A stretch of 64,000 nt of DNA from Begonia masoniana (GCA_022432975.1 CM039510.1:14898381-14962380); one strand, 5' to 3'; shown: positions 8,451 to 20,588, counted from the stretch's first letter. Notes: generated by a model not told the origin, from the letters alone. Numbers and translations: made by a program.

Positions 8451-11400
8451 TCACTCAAACAGCGTGGGATAACTCGTCATCATATCTTGTTGTCGTTCCC
8501 AAGTCGCCTCTTCCACCTCATGGTTCCGCCAAAGGACTTTGACTAGCGGAATTTCCTTGGTGCGCAAAATCTTGGTGGAAAACTCCAAAATACGTAACGG
8601 CCTCACCTCGTAATTCAAGGTAGGCTGTACCTCGATCTCCGTAGGCTCTATGATATGCGACGGATTGCGAAGACACTTCCGAAGCATAGACACGTGGAAT
8701 ACGTCGTGGATACCCTCCATAGAAGCTGGAAGCTGTAGTCTGTACGCTAGCTTCCCGATCCTCTTCAGAATAGGAAAGGGCCCCACATAACGAGGGTTTA
8801 ACTTACCCCTCCTTCCAAATCTCGCTATGCCTTTGAATGGAGAAACTTTAAGGTAGACCTCGTCACCTTCTTCAAACTCTAGCTCTCTCCGTCGTGTGTC
8901 TGCATAGCTCTTTTGCCTGCTCAGAGCTACCATAATACGCTGTCGAATAATGGCAATCTTCTCTGTCGTCTGCTGTAGAATCTCGGGACCAACGATGCTG
9001 GCCTCGCCAATCTCGCTCCAATATAGTGGAGATCTACACATCCGACCATATAAGGCTTCATACGGAGCCATGCCAATAGTAGCCTGGTAGCTGTTATTAT
9101 ACGAGAACTCGATCAGCGGTAAATATCGGCTCCAAGAGCCCTGAAACTCCAGCACACACGCTCTGAGCATATCCTCCAGAATCTGATTAGTCCTCTCTGT
9201 CTGACCATCGGTCTGAGGATGAAACGCTGTGCTGAAATCTAGCTGAGTCCCCATAGCTCTGTGTAAACTCTTCCAGAACTTTGACGTGAATCTAGGATCC
9301 CTGTCGGAGACAATAGAAACTGGAACTCCGTGCAATCTGACAATCTCCTGCACATAGAGTTCGGCAAGCTGATCCATAGACGATGTCATCTTCACGGGCA
9401 AAAAATGAGCCGACTTTGTCAATCGGTCCACAATAACCCAAATGCCGTCGTGGCCTCTCGTAGTCCTCGGGAGCCCCACAATGAAATCCATAGAGATCTG
9501 CTCCCATTTCCACTCCGGAATCGGCAGTGGCTGTAGTGTTCCAGCTGGTCTCTGGTGCTCCGCCTTAACCTGTTGACAAACTAAACAGGTCTCGACGTAC
9601 TGGGCGACCTCTCTCTTCATACCTGGCCACCAAAAGTGCTGCCGTAAGTCCCGGTACATCTTGGTACTTCCCGGGTGCACAGAATAAGCTGAAGAATGTG
9701 CCTCAGCCAATATCTCCTTCCTCAGACTCTCGTCGCTAGGCACGTACCACCTGTGCCCGAACTTCAGAATACCATCCGCTGATAAATGGAAATCCGACGA
9801 GTCATCTAACATCATACTGGATCGAAGCTCCATACACTCCGAATCGCTCCGCTGAGCCTCTCGTATACGATCCAGAATAGTCGGCCTGAGAGAAATGTTG
9901 GCGAGCATACCGGATAACTCAGCCACTATCTCCACGTCGAACCTCTCAATCTCAGATCGCAGCGTAACTGACATCGCTGCTAATGAAGGCTGACTCGCAG
10001 AAGGCACTCTACTCAAGGCATCAGCAACCTTGTTCGCCTTCCCCGGATGGTACTTGATGTCAAAATCATAGTCTTTAACAAACTCGAGCCATCGTCTCTG
10101 TCTCATGTTCAGCTCTTTCTGCGTAAATAGGTACTTCAGGCTCTTGTGGTCGGAGAATACGTCGCACTGCTGCCCATACAAATAGTGTCTCCATATCTTC
10201 AGTGCGAAGACCACAGCCGCTAACTCGAGGTCATGCGTAGGGTAGTTCTGCTCATACGGCTTCAGCTGCCGAGAAGCGTAAGAAATGACTCTCCCCTCTT
10301 GCATCAGAACACAACCGAGTCCCACTCCAGATGCATCGCAATAAACACTGAATCTGACACCTTCAACAGGCAGTGCCAGCACTGGAGCGGTGGTCAACCT
10401 CTGCTTTAACTCCGCAAAGCTGTCATCACAAGCAGACGACCATATAAATCTCTCATGCTTTCGAGTCAATCGTGATAAGGGAAGTGCGATCTTCGAGAAC
10501 CCCTGAATAAACTTCCGGTAATAACCGGCCAATCCGAGAAATCCACGTACCTCACGTACATTCTTCGGCTGCGGCCAATCACTGACCGCCTGGACTTTGC
10601 TCGGATCCACAGAAACTCCGTCCTGTGATATAATATGGCCAAGGAAACTCACTCTGTCAAGCCAGAACTCGCACTTGGAAAACTTCGGATAGAGCTGGCG
10701 CTGACTCAATATCTGTAAAACGATCCTCAAATGCTCCTCGTGGTCTTCCTTCGTCTTAGAATAGATGAGGATGTCGTCAATAAATACCACTACGAACTTG
10801 TCCAAGTACTCCTTAAAGACACGGTTCATCAGATCCATGAACGCTGCAGGAGCATTAGTGAGCCCAAATGACATAACGAGGAACTCATAATGCCCATACC
10901 TCGTCCTGAACGCGGTCTTTGGCACGTCATCCCTTCGGACCTTCAGCTGATAGTAACCCGAGCGCAGGTCGATCCTGGAGAATACTCGGGCACCCTGTAG
11001 CTGATCAAACAAGTCATCGATCCTGGGCAGTGGATACTTGTTCTTCACTGTCAACTTGTTCAACTCCCTGTAATCAATACACATCCTGAGGGTCCCGTCC
11101 TTCTTTTTAACAAACAGAACAGGCGCACCCCAGGGCGAAACGCTGGGTCGGATGAAACCCTTCTCTAATAGCTCGTCAAGCTGAGTCCTCAACTCTCTTA
11201 ACTCAGCCGGCGCTAATCTGTACGGATTCTTAAACGTCGGCGCGGTGTTCGGATAGACATCAATCGTGAACTCAATCTCCCGGTCGGGCGGTAATCCGGG
11301 AAGATCGTCAAGAAATATACCAGAGAAATCTCTGACAATAGGAATGTCGCTCGGCTGTAATCCGCTGAGCAACTGTACATCAAATACTGAGGCCATAAAA

Positions 11401-12935
11401 ATAGAGCACGCACCTTTGAACTGCTCATTGACCTGCATAGAATAAGAGATAGGCGATCCAGTCAATCGGTTCATCGCCTGATAAGAAAACTCCGCTCTGT
11501 CCGGGGGTCGGAAGGTCACAATCCCGGAGCGACAATCGATGGTGGCGAAGTGCTGTGCTAGCCAGTCCATCCCCAAAATAAGATCGTACCGCTCTATGCG
11601 CATAACAATCAGGCAAGCATAGAGGGTATTGCTCCCCACCGAGACTACATTGCCCTGGAGAATACGATCTGACTGCATATGCTCTCCCGAAGGCAGCATC
11701 ACACTAAACTCGACCCTAGCTAACTCTGACTCTAGTCCCAGTCTAGCCATACATGCAGTCGACACGAAGGAGTGCGTAGCTCCGGTATCCATCAGTGTAA
11801 ATACAGTAGCACCCATAAGTAAAATAGTACCTGCAATCACGGCAGGCTGAGCCTCGTCATCAACGTCACCCGGCTCAATAAAGGCAAAAACTCTGGGCAC
11901 AACTCTCCTCTGATCAGTGGCTGGCAGTCCTCCACTCCGTCTCGGGCAATCCCTAACAAAATGGCCCGGCTCCCCACACCAATAACATACATTCGTGCCC
12001 ATCCTGCACTGGCCAGTGTGCTCCCTCTGGCATTTAGGACAAACTGGTGCCTGAGAAGTAACCTGTAACTGCTTCCCCTTTCCCCGGTCAATACCTCCCT
12101 CCAGAGGCCTTTTAATACCCCTCTGCTGCTGTGGCTGAGGCTGCGCTCTCGGTTGCCAGCCCTTACCCCTGACCTGAGGGTAGATCTCACGGAAGAAGCC
12201 CTTGGATGGCTCCCTCGATCTGACAGTATCCACATCAACTGCCTCAATGTCTAGCGCCCTGGCCACGATGTCATCATAGGATACATTCCGTACCCCCGAT
12301 ATAGTAAGGCGCATACGGAACTCTCGACTAAGCCCCTGTAAAAACCTCCGTACCTTGTCCTCGTTGATGCCAACCTGACGCGGTGCGAACCGAGATAACG
12401 CCTCAAACCTCCTGACGTACTCGGGAATAGAAGCAGTCTGTCTCAACTGCATAAACTCCATCATCTTCGCCTCGCGAACGGTATGACTGAAATACTTGTC
12501 GTAGAATAACTCTCTGAATCTGTCCCAGCTCATAAGAGTCACATCGGTGGCTGACTTCACTGAATCCCACCAAAATCTGGCATCCAAGGCTAGGTGGTAG
12601 GTCACCAACGCTACCTTCTGTCCGTCCTCGATGCTCGCGTAACCCAACATATCCTCCATAGTACGAATCCACTCTTCAGCCGAAGAGGGATCCGTAGACT
12701 GCCCGTTAAACACGGGGGGCTGGAGCTTTTGAAATCTCTCCATCCCGCGATTAACCGGAATGGCTGGCTCTCGGGCTCTAGTGCCCTCTCTGTCAATCAT
12801 AATGCCCAGCTGCTCGGATTGTCTAGCCATCTGCTCAGCCTGTCTCTCCATATGCTGAGACTGCTGGGCGATAAAATCCTTAAGCGTGTCAATCGTATCA
12901 TCACGGTCGTCTCGATCATTCCGTGGACGCACCAT
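8451..12935 (-). CDS. gag-pol: Intact Gag-Pol polyprotein of TE1 (1494 aa)
   Basis: A single ATG-to-stop frame encodes the proteins that copy and integrate the element. Gag capsid is about residues 70-240 (FNGQSTDP, a W-W core at 122-123, YDKYFS). A zinc knuckle CX2CX4HX4C is at 317-330, after a CX2C..C segment at 299-310. The protease DTGA is at 383-386. RT spans about 585-760 with FIDD at 718-721. RNase H acidic residues are D867, E904, D929 and D972. The integrase zinc region ends with CX2C at 1117-1120, and the catalytic triad D1150, D1211, E1247 has D35E spacing. A GPF motif lies in 1370-1420, and a C-terminal chromodomain-like segment at 1443-1490 contains VKVLWRNH and EEATWE. No break or missing catalytic residue was seen. 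The ATG at 12935 is the first in frame after the leader. Other frames here are shadows. Confidence 0.96.
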   Translation of the reverse strand: MVRPRNDRDDRDDTIDTLKDFIAQQSQHMERQAEQMARQSEQLGIMIDREGTRAREPAIPVNRGMERFQKLQPPVFNGQSTDPSSAEEWIRTMEDMLGYASIEDGQKVALVTYHLALDARFWWDSVKSATDVTLMSWDRFRELFYDKYFSHTVREAKMMEFMQLRQTASIPEYVRRFEALSRFAPRQVGINEDKVRRFLQGLSREFRMRLTISGVRNVSYDDIVARALDIEAVDVDTVRSREPSKGFFREIYPQVRGKGWQPRAQPQPQQQRGIKRPLEGGIDRGKGKQLQVTSQAPVCPKCQREHTGQCRMGTNVCYWCGEPGHFVRDCPRRSGGLPATDQRRVVPRVFAFIEPGDVDDEAQPAVIAGTILLMGATVFTLMDTGATHSFVSTACMARLGLESELARVEFSVMLPSGEHMQSDRILQGNVVSVGSNTLYACLIVMRIERYDLILGMDWLAQHFATIDCRSGIVTFRPPDRAEFSYQAMNRLTGSPISYSMQVNEQFKGACSIFMASVFDVQLLSGLQPSDIPIVRDFSGIFLDDLPGLPPDREIEFTIDVYPNTAPTFKNPYRLAPAELRELRTQLDELLEKGFIRPSVSPWGAPVLFVKKKDGTLRMCIDYRELNKLTVKNKYPLPRIDDLFDQLQGARVFSRIDLRSGYYQLKVRRDDVPKTAFRTRYGHYEFLVMSFGLTNAPAAFMDLMNRVFKEYLDKFVVVFIDDILIYSKTKEDHEEHLRIVLQILSQRQLYPKFSKCEFWLDRVSFLGHIISQDGVSVDPSKVQAVSDWPQPKNVREVRGFLGLAGYYRKFIQGFSKIALPLSRLTRKHERFIWSSACDDSFAELKQRLTTAPVLALPVEGVRFSVYCDASGVGLGCVLMQEGRVISYASRQLKPYEQNYPTHDLELAAVVFALKIWRHYLYGQQCDVFSDHKSLKYLFTQKELNMRQRRWLEFVKDYDFDIKYHPGKANKVADALSRVPSASQPSLAAMSVTLRSEIERFDVEIVAELSGMLANISLRPTILDRIREAQRSDSECMELRSSMMLDDSSDFHLSADGILKFGHRWYVPSDESLRKEILAEAHSSAYSVHPGSTKMYRDLRQHFWWPGMKREVAQYVETCLVCQQVKAEHQRPAGTLQPLPIPEWKWEQISMDFIVGLPRTTRGHDGIWVIVDRLTKSAHFLPVKMTSSMDQLAELYVQEIVRLHGVPVSIVSDRDPRFTSKFWKSLHRAMGTQLDFSTAFHPQTDGQTERTNQILEDMLRACVLEFQGSWSRYLPLIEFSYNNSYQATIGMAPYEALYGRMCRSPLYWSEIGEASIVGPEILQQTTEKIAIIRQRIMVALSRQKSYADTRRRELEFEEGDEVYLKVSPFKGIARFGRRGKLNPRYVGPFPILKRIGKLAYRLQLPASMEGIHDVFHVSMLRKCLRNPSHIIEPTEIEVQPTLNYEVRPLRILEFSTKILRTKEIPLVKVLWRNHEVEEATWERQQDMMTSYPTLFE

Positions 12936-13084
12936 AGCTATATAACTCCTATATAAAAGTTAAAACAAATATACTAAGAAACTAGAAACCAAATAAAGCT
13001 ATAAACATACTTACAGTTGATGAAGGATGTCCGCGTAGTGGCTGTACAGTCGAGCAGTCTACAGAACCGATTTTAAAACCCGGG

Positions 13085-13096
13085 GCTCTGATACCA
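13085..13096 (-). other. TE1 primer-binding site (tRNA-iMet)
   Basis: The coding strand reads TGGTATCAGAGC, 4 nt inside the end of the 5' LTR at 13101. It is complementary to the 3' end of initiator methionine tRNA, as in most plant gypsy elements. Confidence 0.93.
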
Positions 13097-13100
13097 TAAC

Positions 13101-15650
13101 TGTAACACCCCTAAAACTGTACCCGTTTTTCTCGAATATATTTTTTTTTATCCTATTAAATTTAATTAAACTTTAAGTGGAAGCTAAACCGAAATCGAAG
13201 CCAGAATTGAAATCGGAATTGAAACCTAACTTAAAAACAACTTAAAACTTATTTAAATAAAACAATTAAAAATTATTAATAACTTAATTAAACTTTAACT
13301 AAATGGGAGGGCAAAACCGTCCCTGCTGACAAAAGGAGAGGCAGCGACCGATCTCTGCGAATTGCAGAGATCGATCGCTGCATGCTATATGCATTGCAGG
13401 GATCGATCTCTGCAATTTGCAGAGATCGATCGCTGCACTCTATATGCATTGCAGCGATCGATCTCTGCAATTTGCAGAGATCGATCGCTGCACTTTATGG
13501 CAGCGATCCTTTCCTGTTTTTCTCCTCTGTTCTGTTTTACTTTCCCACTAAGTACTCTCTGGAATCTGAACTTCCAGAGAGCACAACGGCCCTTTTATTT
13601 TCATCCCATATGCTCTCTGGAATTCGATTCCAGAGAGCAACACTTCATCAAATAACAATCTGAAAATCAACTTCTATATCTATTCATGGACTACTAATTA
13701 CGCAATTCAGACTTACAATAACACGATACTCTAATTGCGATAAGACTTTCTAAAAACGAACGGCGTGGATAGCTCTAAAACTCGAGCATATCCGTACCGA
13801 ACCTAAAACAGTACAAATACAGTTTACTAAATCATTTAAGACACTATACACCAAACAGTTCCAGAATTTTCAAAAACAAATTAAACATCCTAAAATATCT
13901 ATACATATTCTATCAATTATCCCAAAACGTTCCCAAAACCCTCAAAACTCTATACATACTTCCCACGGGTCGGTTACGCCTCGACTGCGCCAGCACACCA
14001 CCGCAGCCATCATCCGTCAACTGAGCTATGCCTCAGGTGGAGGAACGTCGTCCTCACCTGGTATCTCGTAGTCTATGTCACCTACACCATACATAAACAC
14101 ACTATGAGATAAATCTCAGTAAGCCCTAGTAAATGCGATGCATGCTGTGCTATGAGTTCGATAAATCATGCTTTATTTTATCTTTCTATGCAATGCTCTG
14201 TAGGTGTCACCGAGATCCTATACCCTCTAACCAGAGAGAGCTCATCCAGCGGGCGGACTACTCTTTCCAGCTAGAGGAGGGGGGTACACGCTTACAATCC
14301 GTACAGCCGTGCCTGAGCCCCACCTCGCGTGACCTGTATCTGTATGCCTTTCGGCCTGTAAGCCTTTCGGCCGGTGTACTGTAAGCCTTTCGGCCGTGAA
14401 CTGTAAGCCTTTCGGCCGTGAACTGTAAGCCTTTCGGCCGTGAACTGTAAGCCTATCGGCCGTGCACTGTAAGCCTTTCGGCCGATGCTATGCTTTACGT
14501 TATCTTTAAAACTCTGTGCGGAAATTCGTTTTCATGCTTTTCTTTAAAACCAAGTGATGCGTGAACAGTTCAATATCATACAATAAACAAGCAACACATA
14601 GACCATCGGGACTTTAAAAAAAACGTAAACTATAAACTCCTAAGACCTAGCTACCCAAACCGAGCAAAACTAACTAAAGGCATCTCCAAAACGCCTTGAG
14701 ACGACACGATGTACGGTGTAGGCCGATTTGGCCAAAGAAACTCACGAGAACTTACCTCGCGTCCAAAGCAGCTTAAACCCGTCCACGAGCACTGTTTACC
14801 TAAGCAATTTACAAGGATTTACGTTAAACGAGTTTATTCAAAAATCTCGAAATTTCGTAAATTCTAACATTTTTCCTAAATCGATTAGATTCGTCCAAAT
14901 ACGTCCAACACGTTCAATATTTACTTAATCATTGACAACTTATCGATTACGAGCCCTAGATCTCGTTTTTAATCGAAAACCTAAACGAACCTAAACGTTT
15001 AAAACTTTACGAAACTCGGATTTCAATGTTCCAAAACTATAGAGACTTACCGAGAACGTCGATTGGAGGAAGAAACGTGAAGGACGGAGGAAAAACGGAA
15101 CAAAATCGGAGGTCGGATCGTGAGAAACATCGACGGCCAGAGAGGGTTTGCGAGAGAGAAAAGAGAAACAGAGAGAAAGTGGTTCTGGAATTCGAAGAGG
15201 AGAAATGAAATGAAATAAAAGAATTTTGATTGATTTATAATATTGAATTTGCTAATTACCAAATTGCCCTTATTTGGTTTTGATATTGATTTCGTCCTTC
15301 GGTTCGTTAATCGTCTAGCCATTCGACCTCTCCAAACGTCCTTACTTCACCAATAAGTCTAACTTATAATTTGGGACTTAATAAAACTGTCCGTTCACAA
15401 TTCGGACCTCATTTACTATTTTTACAAGAACGTCTTTTACATTACGAAAAGCTTAATTGTTCGGAATATAGCGTTTGATCTCCGAAAATTCCCGTAAATT
15501 TCTTAAAATTCTTATTATTCGTTAGGATCGTAATGACGCTTTCTTTTTGTGAAACGGACCTGGTTTGACATATTTACCAAAAATGGCATTATATAATAAA
15601 ATAACAATATAATATAATATATCCGAAATCCGTACATGCTGGGTATTACA
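13101..15650 (-). repeat. TE1 right LTR (element 5' LTR), 2550 bp
   Basis: Bounded by the PBS side at 13100 and the TSD at 15651. In transcription order (right to left) it carries a TATA-like box at 15231-15240 and a pyrimidine-rich leader at about 15051-15220. Next come a donor at 15049-15050, mini-exon 14756-14799, GGCC stem-loop 14721-14733 and the seven-unit array 14343-14484. An acceptor-like site at 14082-14083, the CCACGC block near 13754-13774, the hairpin 13612-13638 and the palindrome island 13341-13509 follow. Short frames inside it are not believed to be genes. Confidence 0.93.
14082..15240 (-). promoter_or_regulatory. TE1 promoter and splice-like leader module
   Basis: On the minus strand, TTATAAATCA (15231-15240) is a good TATA box about 30 nt before a CT-rich leader. 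The leader ends CTCG|GTAAGT (donor at 15050). An acceptor-like TTGCTTAG|G at 14800-14801 opens a 44-nt segment that ends GCGAG|GTAAGT (donor at 14755). The stem GGCC-aaatc-GGCC lies 22 nt on, followed by TACACC. ATGGTGTAG|GTGA at about 14082 resembles a second acceptor. The order is repeated in five other LTR families in this window. Splicing is inferred, not shown. Confidence 0.6.
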
Positions 15651-15655
15651 GTTGC

Positions 15656-16164
15656 CCTCTTCCTACCTCACCTTGAAGGCAACATCCCTATCAAGAGGTC
15701 ACAAAACTCACATTCAGGCTCGTTGGAGTGCTCTTCTTCAAAGAAGAAGCCAAATCCCAAAAGGTGCCCTTTATCACCTGCTCGGACCAGTAGCACAACT
15801 TCAACCATATCTTTTCCATCCCATTGATTCATCCTCTCATTTTTACATGCAACCATCCTCACATCAACAGCTTTAATTTGTCTTAAGAATCGCGTCATTT
15901 TGTTTTCAGACGAGAGAGTTATGGCTCTCTAAAGTTGACATTTTGTTCTCGGCCAGAGCAATAAATCGAGCTCCAGCAACCTGCAGTATTTCGGCCATAA
16001 TTTTTCATCCTCAACGAGTTAGCCTCTAGAATTTTGAGAGTTAAGTCATGAAAGTTATACATTATGGAACTTGGAGTCTTCTTGGCCACTTGTGGTATAA
16101 ATCCGAGGAGCAGATTATTGTTTTTATTTATGCTTCCATTTGGTCCATAACCTGAAGCCTATCA
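15656..16164 (+). mobile_element. Family Z LTR 3, 3' part
   Basis: Continues the LTR broken at 5820. The ttatgcttccatttggtcc block leads into the terminus GAAGCCTATCA at 16164, matching LTR 1 and LTR 2. Confidence 0.75.
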
Positions 16165-16981
16165 TCTCTACCTTTAGATGTCTAGGTTATCTCTGTAAAG
16201 TTTCATAATTATCTGATTAGTACAATATATTTTATTTAATTTATATTCACAAATATTCCAATGAACAATTTTCACTTTAATATATAGAAAATATTAAATA
16301 TCACTTTTAATCACATTTAATTATTGTAATTGTGATTATTATAATTAATCTTAACTAGGGTCATCAAAATATATCTCAGTCTTTCTTAGCAATTCCATGG
16401 ATTTACAAATGTTAGTGTAAGAACTCATTGAACTCCTAGACAAAAAGGAAGAGGTGGTATAGAGAGAGGAAGAAATGATGATGAAATTACTATGGATGAA
16501 ATTGAAGAGGAAGAAATCAATTTTGAAGAGCTTTCTAGTCCGAGGTATGTTCGTGAAAATTTTGATAATTTGAGACATTTAAAATTATCCATTCCTTTAT
16601 TCAAAAGTTCTAGCAATGGTGATTATTTCTGGGATTGGGTTAAAAAATTGGTGAAAATTTTTTACTGTTACAACTATTCAGAGAAGACTAAAGTTCAACT
16701 TGCCTCCGCGGAACTCACGGGCTATGCCAATTTATGGTGGGAGAGCTTGAAAGCTCAAAGGAGACATGATGGAGATAGAGCAGTGATGTGCCAAGAGGAG
16801 TCATCACTGGATCACGAGCCAAATGCTTAGCTGAGCCTTTAACTAATGAGTGTGCTATTTTTGTAGGTGAAGCATCATTTGAAGACTTGTGGATGGAGCC
16901 AAGTGCATTAGACTCGGAGAAGCCTTTCCACTTGCTAACATGGGAGCGACCCTCGGCTACCCAAAAATGGAAGAAGAAATT
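16165..16981 (+). pseudogene. Internally deleted gag fused to pol tail, family Z copy 3
   Basis: The first 230 bp are AT-rich leader. 16492-16780 reads as gag capsid: an acidic DEIEEEEINFEEL start, then IPLFKSSSNGDYFWDWV and the YANLWWESLKAQRRHD core, parallel to the gag of TE9. At about 16783 the frame jumps to CQEESSLDHEPNA, and another frame reads DVPRGVITGSRAKCLAEPLTNE, the lineage's 3' tail. All of protease, RT and integrase is deleted. The tract gaagaagaaat at 16970-16981 precedes the next LTR. Confidence 0.7.
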
Positions 16982-17608
16982 TGTTTTTCCTGAAACTTGT
17001 GTAATTGATCACCTAGTTTGTTTCTTTAGTTGTTTTTGCCTCCTTGTTGTTTTGGCCGAACACTCTTAGAAATTAGGGCACTCTTTTTAGTTGTGTTTTG
17101 TGAAAGAGGGGACCACTTGCAAGTGACATTTGAAGAGAGGAGTGACTTTGTCAAAATTGGCCAAGCCTTTATGTACTAAGCTAGGTGTACTAGCCAAACA
17201 CACATCTTTTGTTCCCTCTTTGTGGCTGCTCTTTGGGAACCCTGATTTGTAAAATGAAGTAGTACTTAAACAACTTTTTTTGGCTACTGGAAGCAGCTTA
17301 GTTGAATGCAAAAATCAAAGAATCATTTTTCCTCTAAACCTTGAAGCTTTTCGACTTCAAGTCCTCAATCCATTCAATGAGTAATATCCGATTGTGTTGT
17401 TGTTGTTGGTATCCAATTTGTGAAAGCCAAAGTGGTACAATTTCTATTGCAACCTTCCTCCTCCCTTTCTTGGCATGGATAATCACCAGCAATATTATAT
17501 TTCAACTCCCATCCAAGGCTAGTTAGAGTGTTTCCATTCAAGAAGAAGCCAAATTCCAAGAAGTGTTGTTATTACCTAATCGAACCAGCAAGTACTCTTT
17601 CATCCATA
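16982..17608 (+). mobile_element. Family Z LTR 4, 5' part (interrupted by TE2)
   Basis: Starts TGTTTTTCCTG after the purine tract. From about 17195 it matches the LTR copy at 37882-38330 almost throughout (aggtgtactagcc, tgcaaaaatcaaa, ccaaggctagtt). It is broken at 17613 by TE2 and resumes at 20002. Confidence 0.75.
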
Positions 17609-17879
17609 ACTTTTGTAACACCCGAGAAATTCGTTTTAGGAATTTCGAGCCTTAAGTTTCGAATTTTAATATTTTAAGCATTATAGAGTATTAAATTCGT
17701 AGAAATATTAAAATAAAGTCCAAATGGCCAACGGGAAGTTTAGTTAGAGCCCTAAGAATAAATAGGAATATTTGGAGAAATAAGGGAATTTTGGAGAAGT
17801 TAAACCGAGGGACGAAATAGCGATTTAAGTTAAAGAAATACCAAAAGGGCAATTAGGTAAATTGTAAGTCAAATATTAT

Positions 17880-19010
17880 TAAAAAGTCACAAGTCTTTCT
17901 CTCTCCCTCATTTCTTCTCCTCCACGCACGAAGCTCCTTCCTCTCCCTCCTCTTTGGCGATTTCTTCCTTCTCTCCATCGCCATTTCCGTCGATCAAACA
18001 CTCCTCCATTTTAGGCGATTTCTTCCTCAAGTTTCTTCCCCAAATCGATCTCTTAGGTAAGCTCTACGTTTTGGTTAAGTTTATTTGTGGTTTAGGGTTT
18101 GTTTTGAGTTAGGGTTTGTGGAGAAATTTAGGGGTTTTGTTAGAAATCGTTAGGATTGTTTATAAATTTCTCATTGATGATGTTTAATGTTAAATCTAGG
18201 TTGTTGGAGTAGATTAATGGTGTTGGATGAGGTTTAATGTTAAGTTAGGTTGTTGGAAATGTGGTTGAAGGACATTAATGGAGTTTTTGAAGTTATGAGC
18301 ACCAAGTGCTCGATAAAATGTTTAAACGAAGTGAATTAGAGTTTTTAGAAGAATTTGTCCTAGCTCGAGAAGACAATTTGTTAGATTTGATGTTCGAGAG
18401 TCGATATTAATGATTTGTTCTTAAATGCCCTAGGTGATTCAAGCTCAAAGGACGGTGCTCGGCATATTTAGGACGCCAGGTAAGTGAGCGTTAGGCTTTC
18501 CGGCCACTAAGGCCCTACGTCGTACGATGTTGATTATGTTTATTGTGTCGAGGTTAGATAGTTATATGGGTCGATGGTAAGAAGGGTAGTTAAGTAGTGC
18601 TTTAGCGAAGTTTAATGATTGTTCGATAGATGTTTCTATGTACGTCTCCTCATGCATTATGTTTTCTTAAAGTGCATACGAACTGTTTACGAGCATGTTT
18701 TTATGAAAAGTTAAATGAAAGATTGACCATGTGAACGTTGTATGATTATGACTGTATGTTTCTCACGGGAATAAATGAATGTTTCTCACGGGACTATATG
18801 AATGTTTCTCACGGGACTATATGAATGTTTCTCACGGGACTATATGAATGTTTCTTACGGGACTATGTTTTTTCACTGAACAAGAAAAAGGTTTTACGAA
18901 ACGAAACGAAACGAAACTGTTTTACAAATGTCATGCATGTATGAAATGTTATGTTTAGCACGCTCCTCACTAAGCATTAGGCTTAATGTAGTTATCGTAT
19001 GATGTAGGTG
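17880..19010 (+). promoter_or_regulatory. TE2 splice-like leader module
   Basis: A CT-rich leader (17895-18056) ends CTTAG|GTAAGC (donor at 18057). Acceptor-like CCCTAG|G ends at 18433. The mini-exon is 18434-18479 (46 nt), then GTAAGT at 18480. The stem GGCC-actaa-GGCC at 18502-18514 lies 22 nt on and is followed by CTACG. GATGTAG|GTGACG ends at 19007. Confidence 0.6.
18754..18867 (+). repeat. 23-bp tandem array in TE2
   Basis: About five units of tatgaatgtttctcacggga plus cta. It lies between the second donor-like and the acceptor-like site, the same place as the 22-bp array in TE1 and the 110-bp duplication in TE4. Confidence 0.85.
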
Positions 19011-19564
19011 ACGAGAACGAAGGTGAGGAACCACCTTATGATGAACAAGTGTAGCGGTCGATGGGCGGAGTCCGTGGCGGCGGAGCGTGTTTTGGCAGGG
19101 CGGGTTGACTCACAGTTAGGTGTTTTGAGAGTTTTTGGGTATTGTTGGGATAATGATGAATTTGATGGATTTTAGTATGTTTAGATATGTTTTAGAGTGT
19201 TTGGTGATTGTATAGAAAATGTAAAATGTTTTGTGGTGTTTTTGATGTTTTTAAAACAGGTAGGAATGTTAAACTTTTAAACGGAACCACGCGGTTCATT
19301 TTCATGAAAGGTGGTTATGTTTTTAAATGTGTTTGAGTTAATTTATGCGTAATTAATGAAGCGGGGAGTAGAGTGTCTATACGGTTATTGTATAGAAGTG
19401 TGATTTGGGAAATTGTAATAGTAAGTGAAGAAGAAAGATGAAGGAAATGTGAATGCTGAAATGTGTATAAGTGTTGTGTGGGAAATTGGTGAGCAGGGCG
19501 TGAACGGAAGGAAAGAAAGACATGTGGCGGGCGACTGGTCGCGGAAGGGGTAGCAACTGGTCAC

Positions 19565-19680
19565 TGAACTCTCAGGTTTTTCCAGAGAGTTCAGCGATCG
19601 GGCGCGGAAAGAGTTGCGCCCGATCGCAGGTGGCCATCAAAGGGGCGCCCGATCGGCCAATGTTGGCCGATCGTGCGGTT
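19565..19680. repeat. Palindrome island in TE2
   Basis: The hairpin pair gaactctcaggt / ccagagagttc is followed by gcgatcgggcgc facing gcgcccgatcgc, and by ggccaatgttggcc. The layout is the same as the islands in TE1, TE7 and TE8, with diverged sequence. Confidence 0.8.
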
Positions 19681-20001
19681 ATGCATGGGGCGCACGGACG
19701 CCTATCCTTTGGCGTTCGGTCGCCCCTGTGTAATGGGATTGCCATCCCTGTTTTGCCCCTGCTCTGTTGGCCGATTACTTTCTTCTGTTTATAATTGTTT
19801 TAATGCATTGTTTTAAGTTCTAATTAAATTGTTTTTAAGTCCTAATTAAATGGTTTAACTTTTAGACTTCAACTGTTCTGGTTTAAAGGTATAATTCCTC
19901 TTAAACGCTAAGTTATTAAAGTTTGTACTTGTAAAAATGAAAAATTTGTACAGAAAAAAAAAAAAAAAAATTAAGATACGGGTAAGGGTCGTGACAACTT
20001 T

Positions 20002-20062
20002 TCATTGAAAATGATTAAACCTCTGATTTTTTAGAGGGCATTTCCATCATACCAAAAGTAAG
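20002..20062 (+). mobile_element. Family Z LTR 4, continuation
   Basis: cattgaaaatgattaaacctctg and the following agggcatttccatca match 38310-38365. The homology stops at a SINE copy at about 20063. Confidence 0.7.
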
Positions 20063-20275
20063 TTTGTAAAGACCCCCTGCCGTAGCCCAGCCTGCAGACG
20101 CACCGCCATCGATTGGGTTTAGCAGGACTCGGAGCCCGCGGATGCATCGCCATCGGCTGAACTTCTCCTTCTTGGCAAGAAGTTTTATGCTTTCCCCACC
20201 ACTGGAACCAAGGATCTCTAGGCTTAAGTACCATGGGTTACAAGTGGTGATACCACTTGAGCTACGACAGCGTGC
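20063..20275 (-). mobile_element. SINE copy 2 (tRNA-like, minus strand)
   Basis: On the minus strand box A TAGCTCAAGTGG is at 20253-20264, and a weakened box B (ccttggttccag) lies near 20205. The tail reads gggggtctttacaaa at about 20065-20080. The body matches copies 1, 3 and 4. Confidence 0.75.
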
Positions 20276-20588
20276 AGCGCGTGCTGTCTGGGCGACGCAC
20301 GTGCCGCACCCCCTTTTGTGGCCCAAATTGGTTTTTTTTTATGTTGACTTTTTAAAACACGTTTTAACCCGATATTTTACGATACTTTTTAAACGTATTT
20401 TACGAGCGTTCCCCATGTATTTTAAAGGATTTACCGACCCAAAAACTGAGTCGACATTTTATCAGAAAATAGTTTTAGTCCTCATTTTAATGTTTCTAAA
20501 GCCAAAAAATTTTACGCCTGAAATGTCTAAGTTAAGAGTACGTCGCGGTTAGGCCGTGGCGGCCCTGACGGGGATTGGGGTCTTCACA
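20276..20588 (+). mobile_element. LTR 3'-end fragment
   Basis: Ends ggccgtggcggccctgacgg, then attggggtcttcaca, the same type of terminus as TE5 (33934) and the fragment at 37419. Upstream are the TTTTAAA-rich blocks usual near these LTR ends. Its left end is truncated by or fused to SINE copy 2. Confidence 0.65.

Larger units (their letters stand above)
5821..15655 (-). mobile_element. TE1: full-length, young chromovirus (Ty3/gypsy)
   Basis: Element 5826-15650 (9825 bp) flanked by the direct repeat gttgc at 5821-5825 and 15651-15655. LTRs 5826-8397 and 13101-15650 both start TGTAACACCC and end TATTACA on the plus strand. The coding strand is minus: PBS beside the right LTR, polypurine tract beside the left LTR. 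By eye the LTRs differ by about a dozen substitutions plus one 22-bp repeat unit, near 0.5 percent. That implies a recent insertion. It holds one uninterrupted Gag-Pol frame, so it may be autonomous. The C-terminal module and single zinc knuckle fit the Tekay/Del chromovirus group (inference from motif memory). Confidence 0.95.
17609..20001 (+). mobile_element. TE2: solo LTR of a TE7-like element
   Basis: The LTR 17614-19996 (2383 bp) runs TGTAACACCC to GTCGTGACA and is flanked by acttt at 17609-17613 and 19997-20001, with no internal region. A solo LTR arises by recombination between the two LTRs of a full element. Its end (gatacgggtaagggtc) matches the TE7 5' LTR end at 62741-62762, so it belongs to that family. 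In order it holds a CT-rich leader, splice-like sites, a 23-bp tandem array, the CCACGC block (19283-19297) and a palindrome island. Confidence 0.93.

Noticed and set aside
15047..15322. 91-codon minus-strand frame in the TE1 5' LTR (also 7773-7955 and 15026-15208 on plus)
   Set aside because: They overlap the leader and promoter region; arginine/serine-rich composition reflects the CT-rich leader. No domain was recognised.
19522..19794. 90-codon frame in TE2
   Set aside because: It covers the GC-rich palindrome island of a solo LTR; coding is unlikely.
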